Assembly (NCBI GenBank): GCA_922989275.2
Contig: OV277861.1
Coordinates: 46,167,623-46,231,622 of the forward strand
Length of the DNA stretch: 64,000 nucleotides
Origin: Gari tellinella
Taxonomy: Eukaryota > Mollusca > Bivalvia > Cardiida > Psammobiidae
Direction: 5' to 3'
Positions within the stretch are counted from its first letter, which is position 1; each line of letters opens with the position of its first letter. Below are positions 22,126-34,400 of the stretch, piece after piece. The notes beneath the pieces were generated by a model. It did not search any database and was not told the origin of the DNA. It saw nothing but the letters and a program-made list of their open reading frames with translations. A program made the translations under genes and the position numbers.

Positions 22126-22418
22126 CGTGAAATGATTAACACAATGGAATATCAAGGCGTATTATACTATATTACAACCACGTGGCCTGAGACAATGAAA
22201 TGGTTTATTAATGGCACCGTTGCCTCTTGTAGTATTTGTATTTTGGGAGGTAACCTTGTCTGATATTGTTTATATTGAACGGGCTTTAACATGTATGAGA
22301 TTTATTCAATAGCAGATACCCTATGCTGCCCGAAACTCGTCGAATGAAATCGACTCCAATAATTAAAAATTTTGAATCTTATTTTATTTCTTTGAAAAAT
22401 AATCGTAATCAGAGTGTC

Positions 22419-22484
22419 AAACAGTTTGGATCTTGATGAGACGCCGAGTTACTCGGCATCTCACCAGAATCCAAATTGTTTTAA
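22419..22484. repeat. Family A hairpin
   Basis: CAAACAGTTTGGATCTTGAT faces CACCAGAATCCAAATTGTTT; apical arms CGAG / CTCG. Confidence 0.75.
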
Positions 22485-22685
22485 ATAGTTTATAACAATT
22501 TTCCCATTTGAAGGTTAAAGGTCGCCATTTATTCTTAAAGGTCGTTACCAACCAGTTTAGAAGTACTTGTGAAGTCAAATCATAATCAATCGAACTCTAT
22601 TCAGTGGAATAATCCATACACCATTATCTAAAACAACTCAACTGGATTTCCCCTACACTGCCTAACCCCGTGGACAATAGTTATT

Positions 22686-22752
22686 TGCAATCAATTTGGA
22701 GCCTCATCAGACGCCGCGTTACGCGGCGTCTGATCAGGAACCAAACTATTTG
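22686..22752. repeat. Family A hairpin
   Basis: CATCAGACGCCGCG / CGCGGCGTCTGATC perfect around TTA; the outer arms differ from each other. GCAGACGACAATTTAT lies at about 22811. Confidence 0.75.
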
Positions 22753-22964
22753 GAACTCATTTCAATTATTCTTAAGTCAAAATATAAAAAAATGAAATTT
22801 GAAAAATAAAAGCAGACGACAATTTATAAAATTGATCACGCCAAAGTAGTGAAGGAGTTATGGCCCTAACTTAGCATTTTCTCCAGTTATATCATTGGTG
22901 AGTTTAACTTTGAACGGTGGTGAATTTGATTTAAGCGACTCTTTGAATAACTAGTGTTTTCATG

Positions 22965-23192
22965 TTAACCCACTTGTGCCTACGATCCCATATATGGGAC
23001 AAAGGCAAACAGTGTAGACTCGGATCAGACGCCTCATTAAGCGTCGTCTGATCAGAGTCTACAATGTTTACTGATAGGAATTTCAATATAAAACAAAGTG
23101 AAAATGAAAATTTTGACCAGGCATCCATTTGATAAAAAATGAAATTATCCAATATAAAACATGGAAGAATCCACTAGGCGCAAATGGGTTAA
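22965..23192. repeat. Family G TTAA-bounded element
   Basis: TTAACCCACTTGTGCC left, CGCAAATGGGTTAA right. Core GACTCGGATCAGACGCC / CGTCTGATCAGAGTC. Confidence 0.87.
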
Positions 23193-24049
23193 GCGAATTT
23201 GACTCATCGAAGATCGGCTGTATATCAATACCCTCCGTGGAAATTGATATTATTGACTCTGTATTAAACTATATTGACTCCTGTCATACGCTTGATAACT
23301 CTTGTCATTCTATATGTCCTTGTCTGCTCAAAATGTCTTCTGCTTTGGGTTTAAAAATGAAAATAATTTTATTTAGACCAAACGAAAGACTTTAATTTGT
23401 AAATCTTTCCGGTGCAATGACGAAAAATGCCCCCTCTAAAATATGGACATGAAGGACATGTTTCGCCTTCGAAAATTGTCCTCGGGACTTGAATGGGCAT
23501 AATATTGTGACAAAGGAGGGCAATTTTCTACGTCGAAAAATGTCCCTTGGTCACAACATCTATTTGCAAACTGTTCGACGTCTCATCAGGATCCAAACTG
23601 TTTGACACTCATTTCAATAACTCTTAATGCAAAATACCTTTAATTAGAATTTGAGAAAATGAAAGCAGACGACAATTGTTTAAAATTAATGACGTCATGG
23701 CAGCGAATGGGGTTAAAACACGGACCATTAGTCAATGTTTGCTTTATCTGTATATCTGCAATTATAACATAGCCTAGCCATTCATAATAGTCTTAAGGCT
23801 GTCGAGTAAATAGTACCGTCTTTGACATTTGTAATTCGTTCATAATTGTTGAAAACAAAATTTGAACTCTTGCAGATCGAGGCTTGAAATATGATAGGGT
23901 TATTGTATATCAGATTATGTTCCAAACAAATTACATGTGTCTAACAATGTTTACCGACCAAGAAGAACATATGAACCAATGGATTTGTGCCACCCATGCT
24001 GATCGTCTATAACCCAATTTAAGTTGGAACCCAATATATCGATACAGTG
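23193..24049. other. Mostly unassigned; one half hairpin
   Basis: A family A right-half remnant (TCATCAGGATCCAAACTGTT and GCAGACGACAATTG) lies at about 23580-23715. The rest is unassigned. Confidence 0.4.
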
Positions 24050-24601
24050 TACACTCAGTGCAAAAAGAAACGCACATTTTTCATTACACTATTCGTATTT
24101 AGAAGGAACGTTTTTGTGAATTAATCTTTGCATTAAGGTCAGTAGTTCTGTATTGGGGTATCAATATTGAAAAACACAACCTGCACAAATCGGTGCGATG
24201 TTTAAAACAGGCTGTAGTTCTCTTTCGCTGCCAAATAATCGCTTCCACCGCTTCATTTTCGTCTGCTTCAAATTTGTTGTTTGTAAGATTGTTTCAAAGT
24301 AAGACCCAATGTAGTATGAATAAAACCATATCGATACGAGTGACAAACAGTTTGGATCCTGATCAGACGCCGCGTTACGCGGCGTCTGATCAGGATTCAA
24401 ACTGTTTGCAAATGCGCTTTTTGGCGTCATTAAAAGTGAAAGGGTTAAAAAGCAGTACAATTGTTTTGAGTTTTTTGTTTCTGAACTTGTTACAGAATTA
24501 AATCAATCTTGAGATATGGTACTAGTATTCTATTTTTTCTTCAAAAAAGATTCTTAATCTGCGCATGAGCACGATGTGCGTTTCTTTTTGCACTGAGTGT
24601 A
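24050..24601. repeat. Family L element with nested family A copy
   Basis: TACACTCAGTGCAAAAAGAA at the left is mirrored by TTCTTTTTGCACTGAGTGTA at the right; the inverted match extends through CGCAC. A family A element (core 24344-24408, right border TTAA at about 24444) sits inside. No transposase frame survives between the ends. Confidence 0.85.
24344..24408. repeat. Family A hairpin, near-perfect
   Basis: 31-bp arms around TTA with one mismatch (GGATCC against GGATTC). Confidence 0.9.
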
Positions 24602-24739
24602 TATACGAGTACACCCCCGTGCCATGACTAAACAAGCCATATTGCATTGCAAGATTGTACACATCAAGCACCGTTCTCACTAAGTTTAGTCTATACGCTT
24701 AAAAAATGTATACAAAACAGCAACAAAACTGTTTAGGTG

Positions 24740-25015
24740 CCAATGGGTGTCAAACAGTGTAGATCAAGATTTTGACGGGGCGACTGGCATTGGCCTACAC
24801 TGCTTGCAGTGCAAAAGGTCAGGCACGGCTCAATTATATATTCCTAGTCAACAGTGTAGGCGCTGATTAGAGGGCTCAAGGAGTTCCACTGATCAGGGCC
24901 GGTACTGTTTGTTTAATAAAATTCTAAAATAATTTTAAAGATTACCGCTAAATTCAAAATAAACTGGTCTGATTTCGAAAGTGAATGAGTCAGTTTGTCA
25001 TCAACCGCAATCTCT
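24740..25015. repeat. Degenerate family H element or two H fragments
   Basis: Two hairpin remnants: GTGTAGATCAAG...CTACACTGC and CAGTGTAGGCGCTGATTAGA...GATCAGGGCC, followed by AAACTGGTCTGATTTCG, a family H right-side segment. Confidence 0.6.
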
Positions 25016-25585
25016 TGACTGGCTGTAAACAGCCCAGACATTTCTGTGGTATACTGAGCAAACATTACCGAGAAGAACTTGTTTTACAATGTTTTTATCG
25101 TTTCTGTAAAGCTTGAATCGAGATATTAAATCAGGAAGCAAGTGTAGGTTTTAAGGTAGAAGGCATCAGACGTATGCTTAATATAGGACATTTTGCGGAG
25201 AAATCCTAAATGATCACATCTGCATTAAGTACTCATCTGATTTTAAAGATCTCCACGTGTCTTGCTTTGTTTTAGCGGTTCATGTATAAGTTTAAAACAA
25301 GTTTGACTTATTTGTTTGTGGTTTAAACAATAACCCCAGGGGAAGTAGGTTAGTTTACTTTTGTGAAAGTTAAATTATAAAGAGGATTTTGCTCTAGGTA
25401 TGTGAAGATATAATTTCTTAATGCAGACTGTTTCGAATTGGATCTTCGGTATGACTTCTGTCTTCCGCTAAGTAGTCACTTGTTTTTACAAATGTATCCA
25501 TTATTTCTTCAGTGTACGTCATCGCTCATATTGTCTGCTGTATAATACATAAGTGATCATCTTCTCCAATCGGTCATTTCATTTT
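25016..25585. other. Stretch without recognised feature
   Basis: No strong hairpins or exon-like sequence noticed. Confidence 0.4.
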
Positions 25586-25805
25586 TACAGTGGAGAAGAC
25601 GTTTACGCTAAAAATATTTATTTTCCATTGCAATAGTTTGGACCCAGGTCAGACGCGGGGTAACCCGACGTCTGATAAGGCTTCTAACTGTTTGCCACCC
25701 TGGTTAAAAAGAATAGTCAGAATTATGTCATTTTCTACTTTCAATGCACTGCGTTTGCGTATCGTTTGTTTGTAAACGGGAAAGAATAACGTCTTTTCCA
25801 CTGTA
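25586..25805. repeat. Family B element, 220 bp
   Basis: TACAGTGGAGAAGACG left and CGTCTTTTCCACTGTA right, a perfect 16-bp inverted repeat. The core is decayed. This right end is the closest match I see to the satellite unit at 7500-9185. Confidence 0.88.
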
Positions 25806-26210
25806 TTCATTGTCTGTCTTGCTTAAACCCCTACAATACTGACCCGGATATGCATTATCTGCAAACAGTGAAGACCCTTGTCAGAGTGCTCCTTCAGAAG
25901 TCTGTACTGTTCGTCATGCTTTTAAGTATTTTTGGTATCAAACTGCTTGAAAGTCACGAAAACCAACTTGCAAGCCATGTATAAGAAAATGGACGAGCCC
26001 ATTTAAAACCTTTAGCATTATAAAGGTTAATACATTTGAAACGTTATATTGGTTGTTTAATAATGCATTGTTTTAATTATGGAACAGCTTCGATATTGCA
26101 TGCGTTTTACATTAATCAAGAACATCTGCTGTCTGTTTTGGAAAACAAGTAATTAAGAGCAACACATACATTTGGTAATAATAACGCAATGGAAATATGG
26201 TTAAACCGCT

Positions 26211-26420
26211 TACAGTAAAACCTCTCTATTGCGACCACTAAAACGAAAGCTAACTGATTGTATAAAATGTAGGTGACAGCTTAAAGCAAGGTGACAGTAA
26301 AACAGAAAGCTCCTAAAGGAGCTTTCTGTTTTACTGTCACGTTGCTTTAATAAGCAGTCGCCTATCGTAAACCCCTAATGATTAACAAACTTTACTGGTC
26401 GTAATAGAGGTTAAAATTAC
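26211..26420. repeat. Family D element, 210 bp
   Basis: TACAGTAAAACCTCTCTATT left; TAGAGGTTAAAATTA right. Core: GTGACAGTAAAACAGAAAGC pairs with GCTTTCTGTTTTACTGTCAC around TCCTAAAGGA. Confidence 0.88.
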
Positions 26421-26488
26421 ATGAATATTATCGTAACACTCAGTCTTGTATCAAGCAGCCACAATTTGAAGCACGGATATTTCTAGGA

Positions 26489-26582
26489 ACAGGTGACTAC
26501 TTAATTCAGGGTGAATATAATGCTGAAAGCTCCTATAGGAGCTTTCAGCATTAAATTAATCCTGCATTAAGTAACCACTTGT
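26489..26582. repeat. Family D-type hairpin
   Basis: AATGCTGAAAGCTCCTATAG faces GGAGCTTTCAGCATT; outer ACAGGTGACTACTTAAT / TTAAGTAACCACTTGT. Confidence 0.8.
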
Positions 26583-26729
26583 ATTTAAGAAAGCCAAAAT
26601 GTTATTCGATTAAGTTATCGCTTGAAACAAGGTTGATTGTAGTAATGAAAGCAGTTATGATAGACTTTTGACGTACATGTAGTCTATTTATATACACTGG
26701 CATAAAATGTTAATATAATCAACCATGTG

Positions 26730-26947
26730 TTAACCTCTTCACAGCCATGACGTCATCGATTTTAAACAATTGTCGTCTGCTTTTATTTATCGGATTTAAA
26801 ATAGTATTTTTGACGTAAGAAATATTGAAATGAGTGTCAGACAGTTTGGATCCTGTAACGCGACGTCTGATATACGCAACGTCTGATCAGGATTAAAACT
26901 GTTTGCAAATAAACTTTATACAAGTGAGTAAGGCAGTGAAGGGGTTA
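26730..26947. repeat. Family A element with both ends
   Basis: TTAACCTCTTCACAGCC left and GGCAGTGAAGGGGTTAG right. GTCGTCTGC lies left of the core; the core apex contains a duplicated ACGTCTGAT. Confidence 0.85.
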
Positions 26948-27114
26948 GAATATTCAACCATGTGGTTAGCGACTGTTCGACAAAGACGTATTGTATCTTT
27001 CAAGACATGTGTTTTCTAGGATGAAAGTAATGCAGACATCTCTTTACAGAGCTTTCTGCATTTCTTTTGTCCATCATGTAAGCAACTTTGTGAATCTTTG
27101 TTAGGACTGTCAAT

Positions 27115-27235
27115 GCAGAGAAAATTTATGTAAAGAAAGGGAAATGTATGTAAAGAAAGGGAAATGTATGTAAAGGAAGGGGAAATGTATGTAAAGAAAT
27201 GGACATTTATGAAAAGAAAGGGATAGTGGTTGTTC
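27115..27235. repeat. 20-bp tandem repeat, about 5-6 units
   Basis: Units of the form GTAAAGAAAGGGAAATGTAT, decaying at both sides. They create a spurious repetitive minus-strand frame. Confidence 0.9.
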
Positions 27236-27371
27236 CAAGCAAGTTTCATTGTACATGTACATGCAGGAACAATGAGTGATTTATACCCACTATCTAGTCC
27301 ACTGACAACATCAAAACATTGGTTTGACTTGATGATATCTCAATGAGTTAGTCCTTGCATTTGTCCTGGTG

Positions 27372-27581
27372 TAGTTAAACCTCTCTATTACGACCAATAA
27401 ATTGTGTAAATTATAAGGTATTTACGACAGGTGACTGCTTAAAGCAAGGTAACAATAAAACAGAAAGCTCCTCCAGGAGCTTTCTGTTTCGCTGTTACCT
27501 TGCTTTTTTAAACTGTCACCTGTCTATTATTCATTCAAAAGGCATTCGTTTTTGTGTTCGTAATAGAGAGGTTTTACTGTA
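27372..27581. repeat. Family D element, 210 bp
   Basis: TAGTTAAACCTCTCTATTAC left, GTAATAGAGAGGTTTTACTG right. Core AAAGCAAGGTAACAATAAAA facing an imperfect complement around CTCCTCCAGGAG. Confidence 0.88.
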
Positions 27582-27616
27582 TATGATCAGTCGCTAAGTG
27601 TTAGTTATTTCTGTTA

Positions 27617-27806
27617 CATACAATGGAGAAGAATGTAATCGTTCCCATTTAAACGAAATACAAATGCAATGCAATTATATGTGAAATAAAGACAATGCGT
27701 TGAACATTTTGGCGATCTATTTTACTCTTAGTGGTATACAGTTAAGAGCCTTTTCAAACTGTTCGCAGGGTATAGAATGTGTAAGCATAACGTCATCTCC
27801 ACTGTC
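27617..27806. repeat. Degenerate family B element
   Basis: ACAATGGAGAAGAATG left, CGTCATCTCCACTGT right, with CATTTAAACGAAATACAAAT inside. The core is largely lost. Confidence 0.6.
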
Positions 27807-28204
27807 CTATCATAAGTCAAACATGACCACTTAAAATCATTAGTGTATGTTCATTACAAGTGCTTTGTGTTGAATAGTGATGCATTATATGTACACCATC
27901 AAGGATGCGCATTTGACAACTATAAAGCAAGGTTGTTTTCAAGGTGAAAGGACACGTTAAAGCCTGAAGGGAGTTAATATAAAACGGAAATATCCTTCCT
28001 GAACGTGCTTATTTATAGATTTTATCCAGTTTAACGCTTACATATTGGAAAATGTGGTATTATAGCTGATAATACATGTATAATGATGACTAAGTATTGA
28101 TTTGCGTTGGGAAAAACGACAAAAAAGCAAAAACAAAAAAGCATGCTTGATAAAGTACAATTCACACGCACAGCTCTAATATTATTCTTTCGTTTCTTAC
28201 AGAG

Positions 28205-28442
28205 ATGACGACACCAACGGAGAAACCTGACTTGCAAGATGATTGGCGTATGGAGAATGACCCATTGGACCCTTCTACTCCAACTGATACAGCGACCTTG
28301 TCCAGCGAGGGTCTGAAACCGGAAGTAAAAGAAAGGGAGGTCTGGACCAATAAAATCGACTTTCTCTTAGCCTGCATCGGGTTCTCAGTGGGTCTGGGCA
28401 ACGTCTGGAGGTTTCCGTTCCTGTGTTACAGAAATGGCGGAG
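28205..28442 (+). CDS. SLC6 transporter coding exon 1 (N-terminus and TM1)
   Basis: Encodes residues 1-79 and the first base of Gly80. The ATG follows a splice acceptor (TTCGTTTCTTACAG) by two bases, so the preceding leader is in a separate upstream exon. Residues 1-50 are a hydrophilic, acidic cytosolic tail; TM1 runs about 51-73 with G63-L64-G65-N66-V67-W68-R69-F70-P71, the unwound substrate/Na+ segment of the family. Ser61 occupies a position that is commonly Ala in taurine carriers. Donor GTATGC at 28443, phase 1. Confidence 0.95.
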
Positions 28443-31400
28443 GTATGCGGTGTTTTACTTATATTTCTTGGGTCCGTCTAAAGACCCCAAACCTTCCCCA
28501 AACCACTCAAAACCTCTCCTAATTACTTAAAACAACCAATACTACAATTCGTACAAAACTTAAGATAGCTATTTACAGTGACTACTTAATATTAACCCAT
28601 TTCTCAAAAAGCCTGTTTCTGGTTTTGAAGACAGGCATCTTATTAAAGCAGGTTGAAAGTAAAGCAGAATGCGCCTCATTCTGCTTTACTTTCAACCTGC
28701 TTTAAGCTACCATCTGATAGAATATGGAACACTTGTTTTTACATACATACACACATACTGTTGATTCTGGTAGAAGTGGTTTGGGGAGGTATTGGGTCTT
28801 TAGAGGACCGTTATTTCTTTGCGCAAGAGAACGAATATCGTCAATTTGTTTGTACACGTAGTATCTACTGTAAAAGTCATACTCCTGTGCATTGCGTTCA
28901 CAATAACCATTAACTACTTCTATGCCATTGCAGCAAAGTAGGAAAGTTAATTGTGAAGAATGTGCACACGTTATTTACGTTAGAAGAAATGATTTAGCAG
29001 TTGGCAATAGTGCAAACCAAATGATAACATCTGATAAATAAGTTCCAGAAAACCCTGATATATCCGTTACGGCTACTAGAGGCGATGCTCGGTCACGGTT
29101 TAAAAGACAGGTGGCTGCTTGAAGCAGGATAAAAGTAAAGCAGAAAGCTCCTTTAGGAGCTTTCAGCTTTGCTTTTATCCTACTTTAACATGCCATATTT
29201 GTTTAAAGTCTGAAACTATGCCCTCTGTTTCTGTGGGAGTAATTTAGCATTATTAAATGTTGTGTAAACATGCATTCAACATATTAAAGACAGGTATATC
29301 AATAAATGTTTGGATAACGTCAAATCTGCAAGTACAGCACTAAGTTGGCATTTACAGAACTAAAACATGTTTCACGAAATGTTACCATGTTACTCTTAGC
29401 ATGCAAGCAGTGGAACCATGATAACCTTTGCAAACAGTTTGGATCCTGATGAGACGTCGCGTGGCGCGACGTCTCATCTGAATCCAACCTGGTTTGACAA
29501 TCTGAATCCGTTTTGAAAAGGAATTTTGAAAATTCTGGTTTTAGAACAGTAGCAGACGACAATTGTTGCAGACGAAAAAAATCACTCAGCATGCACATAG
29601 TTAATACCAAATGTACCCACCACATAATGTCACTCATGCTCACTTGATCTTTAGTTTATGATCGACTTTGTATCATATATAAATCAGAAGCATAATGTAA
29701 AGTACCGATAAACCCAAATCGAGCAATTTTTCGAAAGAAAACAGTGGATGTCTTCTAGACAAAATATTGCTTCATAATAGGGCATATCCAATGCATGGAA
29801 GTTAAGCCCAAAAAGCAACTTGCTGCCCTACTTTCGATCTGTTAAAAGCTACCAATATCATTATACAATCTTTTGACTTTTGTTCAACACATTCTTTACA
29901 CTATTTAACTTTCAAAATACCCTAAAATGCTATGAAATAATTGTGTCCTGTATCGTTTTAATATACGGTAGAAGAGAATCTAAAATCATATTATTGTAGT
30001 GGAGAAAACGCTATTTTTTCCTGTTTAAACGAAATTTTTCCAGTTTCAAATTTTTTTCTAATTGACAGACTTTTTGAAGCCTGGTCAGACTTCGGGTTCT
30101 GAACTAGAGCGCTCCCTCTCTACAGCGACACCTTATAGGAACAAAAATGTGTGTGTTGTTCGGAGTGGAGTCGTGATAGGGAGGAAAATTTATTTACATT
30201 TGCAAACAGCTTGAATCCAGATCAGACGCCGCTCTTATCTGGATTCAAACTGTTTGTCACTCGTCATTATTTTTTTTCTATCAACATGTCCAATATGTTA
30301 ATTTGAGAAAACCAGCAGACGACATTTTAAGCAGACGATATTGCACCAGCAAAAACGTTAAACTTGTCATGTTTGGGGAACAGCGGCAATGGTCGTTGTT
30401 GGGAGGGCCGTTGTAGTTAGGGAGCAATGTAGAACCAAACTGTAACAGACATGGACTTATAGCAGAAATACGTTTATAAACAAGGAAGGAAGATGGTCTT
30501 TTCTATTTCACAGTGTTCAATAGCCAAGGCAATAAATATACTTAAACATGTGACAGACTGTTCATTTGATCAACGTTTGTAAAGAGACGTGTAAAATTAC
30601 AGCTTTCCGAACATTGACCCATGTTGATATATAACTTCGTCTAGACATTTGACAGGCAAAATAAAGACACCCCTCTTTCCAACAAGCATACAACTGTATT
30701 CATTTTCAAAGGTTCGAACTTAACCCTTTCATTCTCAATGACACCTACAGGCAGACGCGTTTGCAAACATGAAACGTGTCTTACAGCCAATAATTGTGAA
30801 GCAGACGACAATAAAGCGGTGAAGGGGTAAAATCTCTCGGAATAATTTGATCATGAAAGTGTTAACCCCTTCTCTGCCTTACCCGGAGTACAATAGTTAT
30901 TTGCAAACAATTTGGACCCTGGTCTTACCCCCTTCTATCTCTACATCAAACTATATGATGATTAGAACCGTCTAGAATCGTCGATTCTAGTAGTTAGTTA
31001 AATGGGTTTGCTGATAATATAAAGGAAAAAAAGTTGAAATTATTGATTTTACTCGACGGTATCTGGAACCCCATGCCGGTTGAATAAGATAACACTTTGC
31101 TCTTTCAATAAGCAACCATGTCTTTAGAGTTACACATGCTTACAATGCATGTACGTAGTGTTGAGAACGATGGTCGTACATTCAGGCGAGAGAGTATCAG
31201 TATTCATAAATTTCCATGAGAAAGTCTACCTATGGTTTCAATTCAAATAACCTTTGACGACGGGACACTGGCGTACAACTAACTGGCACATTGTCACGTG
31301 CCTTGACAATCTCAATGAATGCTTTTACCCTAGATTGTCTTCGTCCAGAAAGCGTATCGTCTACAGACATTCACGGAGCATATCGTATCTTTCACTTCTA

Positions 31401-34400
31401 CATGTATTATATCACATTAATGACAAACAGTTTGGACCCAGATGAGACGCCGAGTTACTCGGCGTCTCATCTAGATCCAAACTGTGAAAGCTGTTTGCAA
31501 AGTAAGCAAAAACTTGTCCGTTGCTTTCTTAATGTTAAAGTTGAGCTACCCATGGTGTAAGTATGCCTGGATTTAAATGAGGATATGTTACTTCTACATA
31601 AAACTAATTAAACTGTCTTGCACACAAGGACCGTATATTGACCCGCACAATGTGCCTACGAGAGGATATTAATATCACGTATTCTACCCTGCCCTGGTCA
31701 ATAATTCAGATATTAACCTTAAACACGTTTGGCAGCATTCGTCTGTAAAAATGGTCATCTGCAATAAATCTCAAAGTAGATTTATCGGCAATTTTGTTTA
31801 TGAAATATTATTAGAATTTCAAAACAGTTTGGGATTCCATTGAGACGTCAAACTACTCGGCGTCTCGTCTTGATCCAAACTGTTTGTAGTAAATTCGCCA
31901 ATGGCGTGATGAAGGCTAATTATAATTAATTCCAGCACATGCGCTACCTAATTAACTTATTTGACCGAAGCGATATAGAACGGTTACATGTTTCAGTTTC
32001 AGTTTTATTAGCATATCAGCAATATACATTGCCTTTGGCCATTAACAAAGATATAAGGAAATATGGCAAATACAAAATACATACATTAAGTACATTCATC
32101 ACACATCAGCAATAATATCCATGAACATATCTATAAAGTACAATCGAAACTCGATCATTCGAACTCGCGTTAGTTCGAACGTACCCATATTTCAAAGTTA
32201 ACTTAGAAATACGGGTATGTTCGACTTCAGCGAGATCGTCATAAGTTATCGAAATTTAACTTACGAAATACTGGTACGATATTAAGCAAGTTTGGAAGTA
32301 TCCAGTTTCGACTTTTTGTGGAAAGACGCCACGATCTTATCACTGTATTTCTGTTTAAATATAAAAGGAAAATACCGTTTTACTGACATAACATGAAGAA
32401 ATTGAAGTATGAAAAGGATTAGTTTGGACCTTGGCGAAACGCTTCTGACCATTTTGCTTGATATACATCATTAATCATAGAAAAGAGCAAAGCATATGTG
32501 TTTTATTCGTTATGGTTCATAGATTGTATTGCACTTCTATATATGTTACAGTTTAATAAACAATATAACAAAATGACAAATGATAGCTTAGCGCAGAACA
32601 ATGCAATGTAAACAGTTCTTACATGTACATTAAGAGGTAACATGTCTACACCACACACTATACTACTTAAACCGCCCTATCTGTACTCTATTTTGCAATG
32701 TCTAAAAGTATTGGGAGTCTGTTTTATTTCATGGCGTGACTGGTATAATACAGCAGGTTTTGCATGTTTAATTATTCAACACGTGCACTACAACGCCTGG
32801 ATTCCCATGCCTAATGTAAACCAATTTATGCCCCGATGTTTTAGAGCATGTTTTATTGTTATTGTTGGACTACTTTATGCGGATAAAACGTTATTTCCCA
32901 TACAGGACTCCAGATAAGGGGGAGTAAACTGCATAAATTCAAAATTTTCTAACTTATTTTAGCACATAAAACATATGATGTTACTACTCATTAGAATCGT
33001 CTCTCTGAGACGATTCTAATGAGTAGTGACACCATAGAGTTTAGAGCAGAAATAAAGATATTAGTTTTGAAATACTCCTCTTATCTGGAGCCCTGCCATA
33101 CAAACGCGTTGGTATTTCAAGAAAGGGTAACCAGTGCAAACAACTTAAAGCCAGCTCACACGCCGAGTAACCCGGTGTCTAATCATGCTTCGAACAGTTC
33201 AATACTAAATAAAATACATTGAACAACAAAATCGATATGTTTTAAACAACTTCGATTCTGATCAGCAACCGCATTACACGATGTCTGCTTTGGACCCAAA
33301 CTTATTCAGTCGAGTTTTTGCCAGTAATGGGTCATCGCCCCGTTTGCGTGTTTTGTTTTGCCCGACGATTTACATTCTGTAAAAAAAAATCCAGCCTTGA
33401 GAATTTTTGTTTTTCAGTAAAGAAACGGCACAAAACACGAGGCAAATATTTGTAAAGGATTTAGTACGCGTTTTTGTTCTACAAATCCGGTAGGCGAACA
33501 AACAGCTTAATCTGATAATATTGTCGAAGTCACTTAGATATTATCTTGCGGGGTCTAGGTATTTACATACATATCCGCTTTCACATGTGGCGCCCTCTGT
33601 TTACATAAATTTGTTATTTTAAATTCAAATATTACAAAATAATTGCATAATAATAATAATACTAGTCGCATTATTGTATTGTTCTATAAATGCATCAAAA
33701 CGGATGTCAACTAAATGATGACATTTAGAGATATTTTATAGTTATTTCTTTTTGTACTGTATCATCATTCGGAACACTTCGATCATATCCGAGCAGATGA
33801 TAGTTTTCCGGATATACACGAAGTGCTTCGATTGCTGAGCGAAGTAGGGACAAGCATTATTATGCAGGTCGTACGAGGTGGATGGTACAGTGGAGAAAAC
33901 ATTATTCTTTCCCATTGAAACGCATTTAGCACTAAAATGTAGAAAATTACCATTTTTTGTCAATTCTGACCCGGCGTCTGATCTGGCTCCAAATTGTTTG
34001 CAAAGGAAATAACAGTTTTAGCGTAAACGAGTTTATTGGGAAAGAATAGCGCTTTCTCCACTGTATGTAAACATTGAATGGAAGGCAACTGGTTTACATC
34101 TGGTTTGCATCAGATGTTTGCTGTGATACAAATGGAAACTTCATTGATAAACTGACAGACCATGTTAACAAGAAGTGCCTAACGTGCATGCAATGTAGTG
34201 GAAATATAGCGATACGTATGCTTTAGTCTGCTTAGTATGTTGGATCCTGCCCAGACGCCTATTTTTGCCAGTTTTGTAACCATTGATCTTGAAATACTGG
34301 TTAACCCATTAACCAATGTGTGCTAAGCGCCCTGAATAGGGAACAGTTGCAAACAGTGTATTATCTTAGACGCCACTTGCGCCACTTGTGTGGCGTCTGA

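Noticed and set aside
27016..27249. Minus-strand frame with repeating FTYISPS-like peptide
   Set aside because: Translation of the 20-bp tandem repeat.
32000..32110. Possible 3' end of a non-LTR retroelement (TTATTAGCATATCAGCAATA region)
   Set aside because: It resembles dispersed repeats in style only; no reverse transcriptase frame, tail or target duplication is visible.
32642..32917. 91-codon plus-strand frame with hydrophobic stretches
   Set aside because: It runs into a family F element and lacks exon borders or homology I can recognise.
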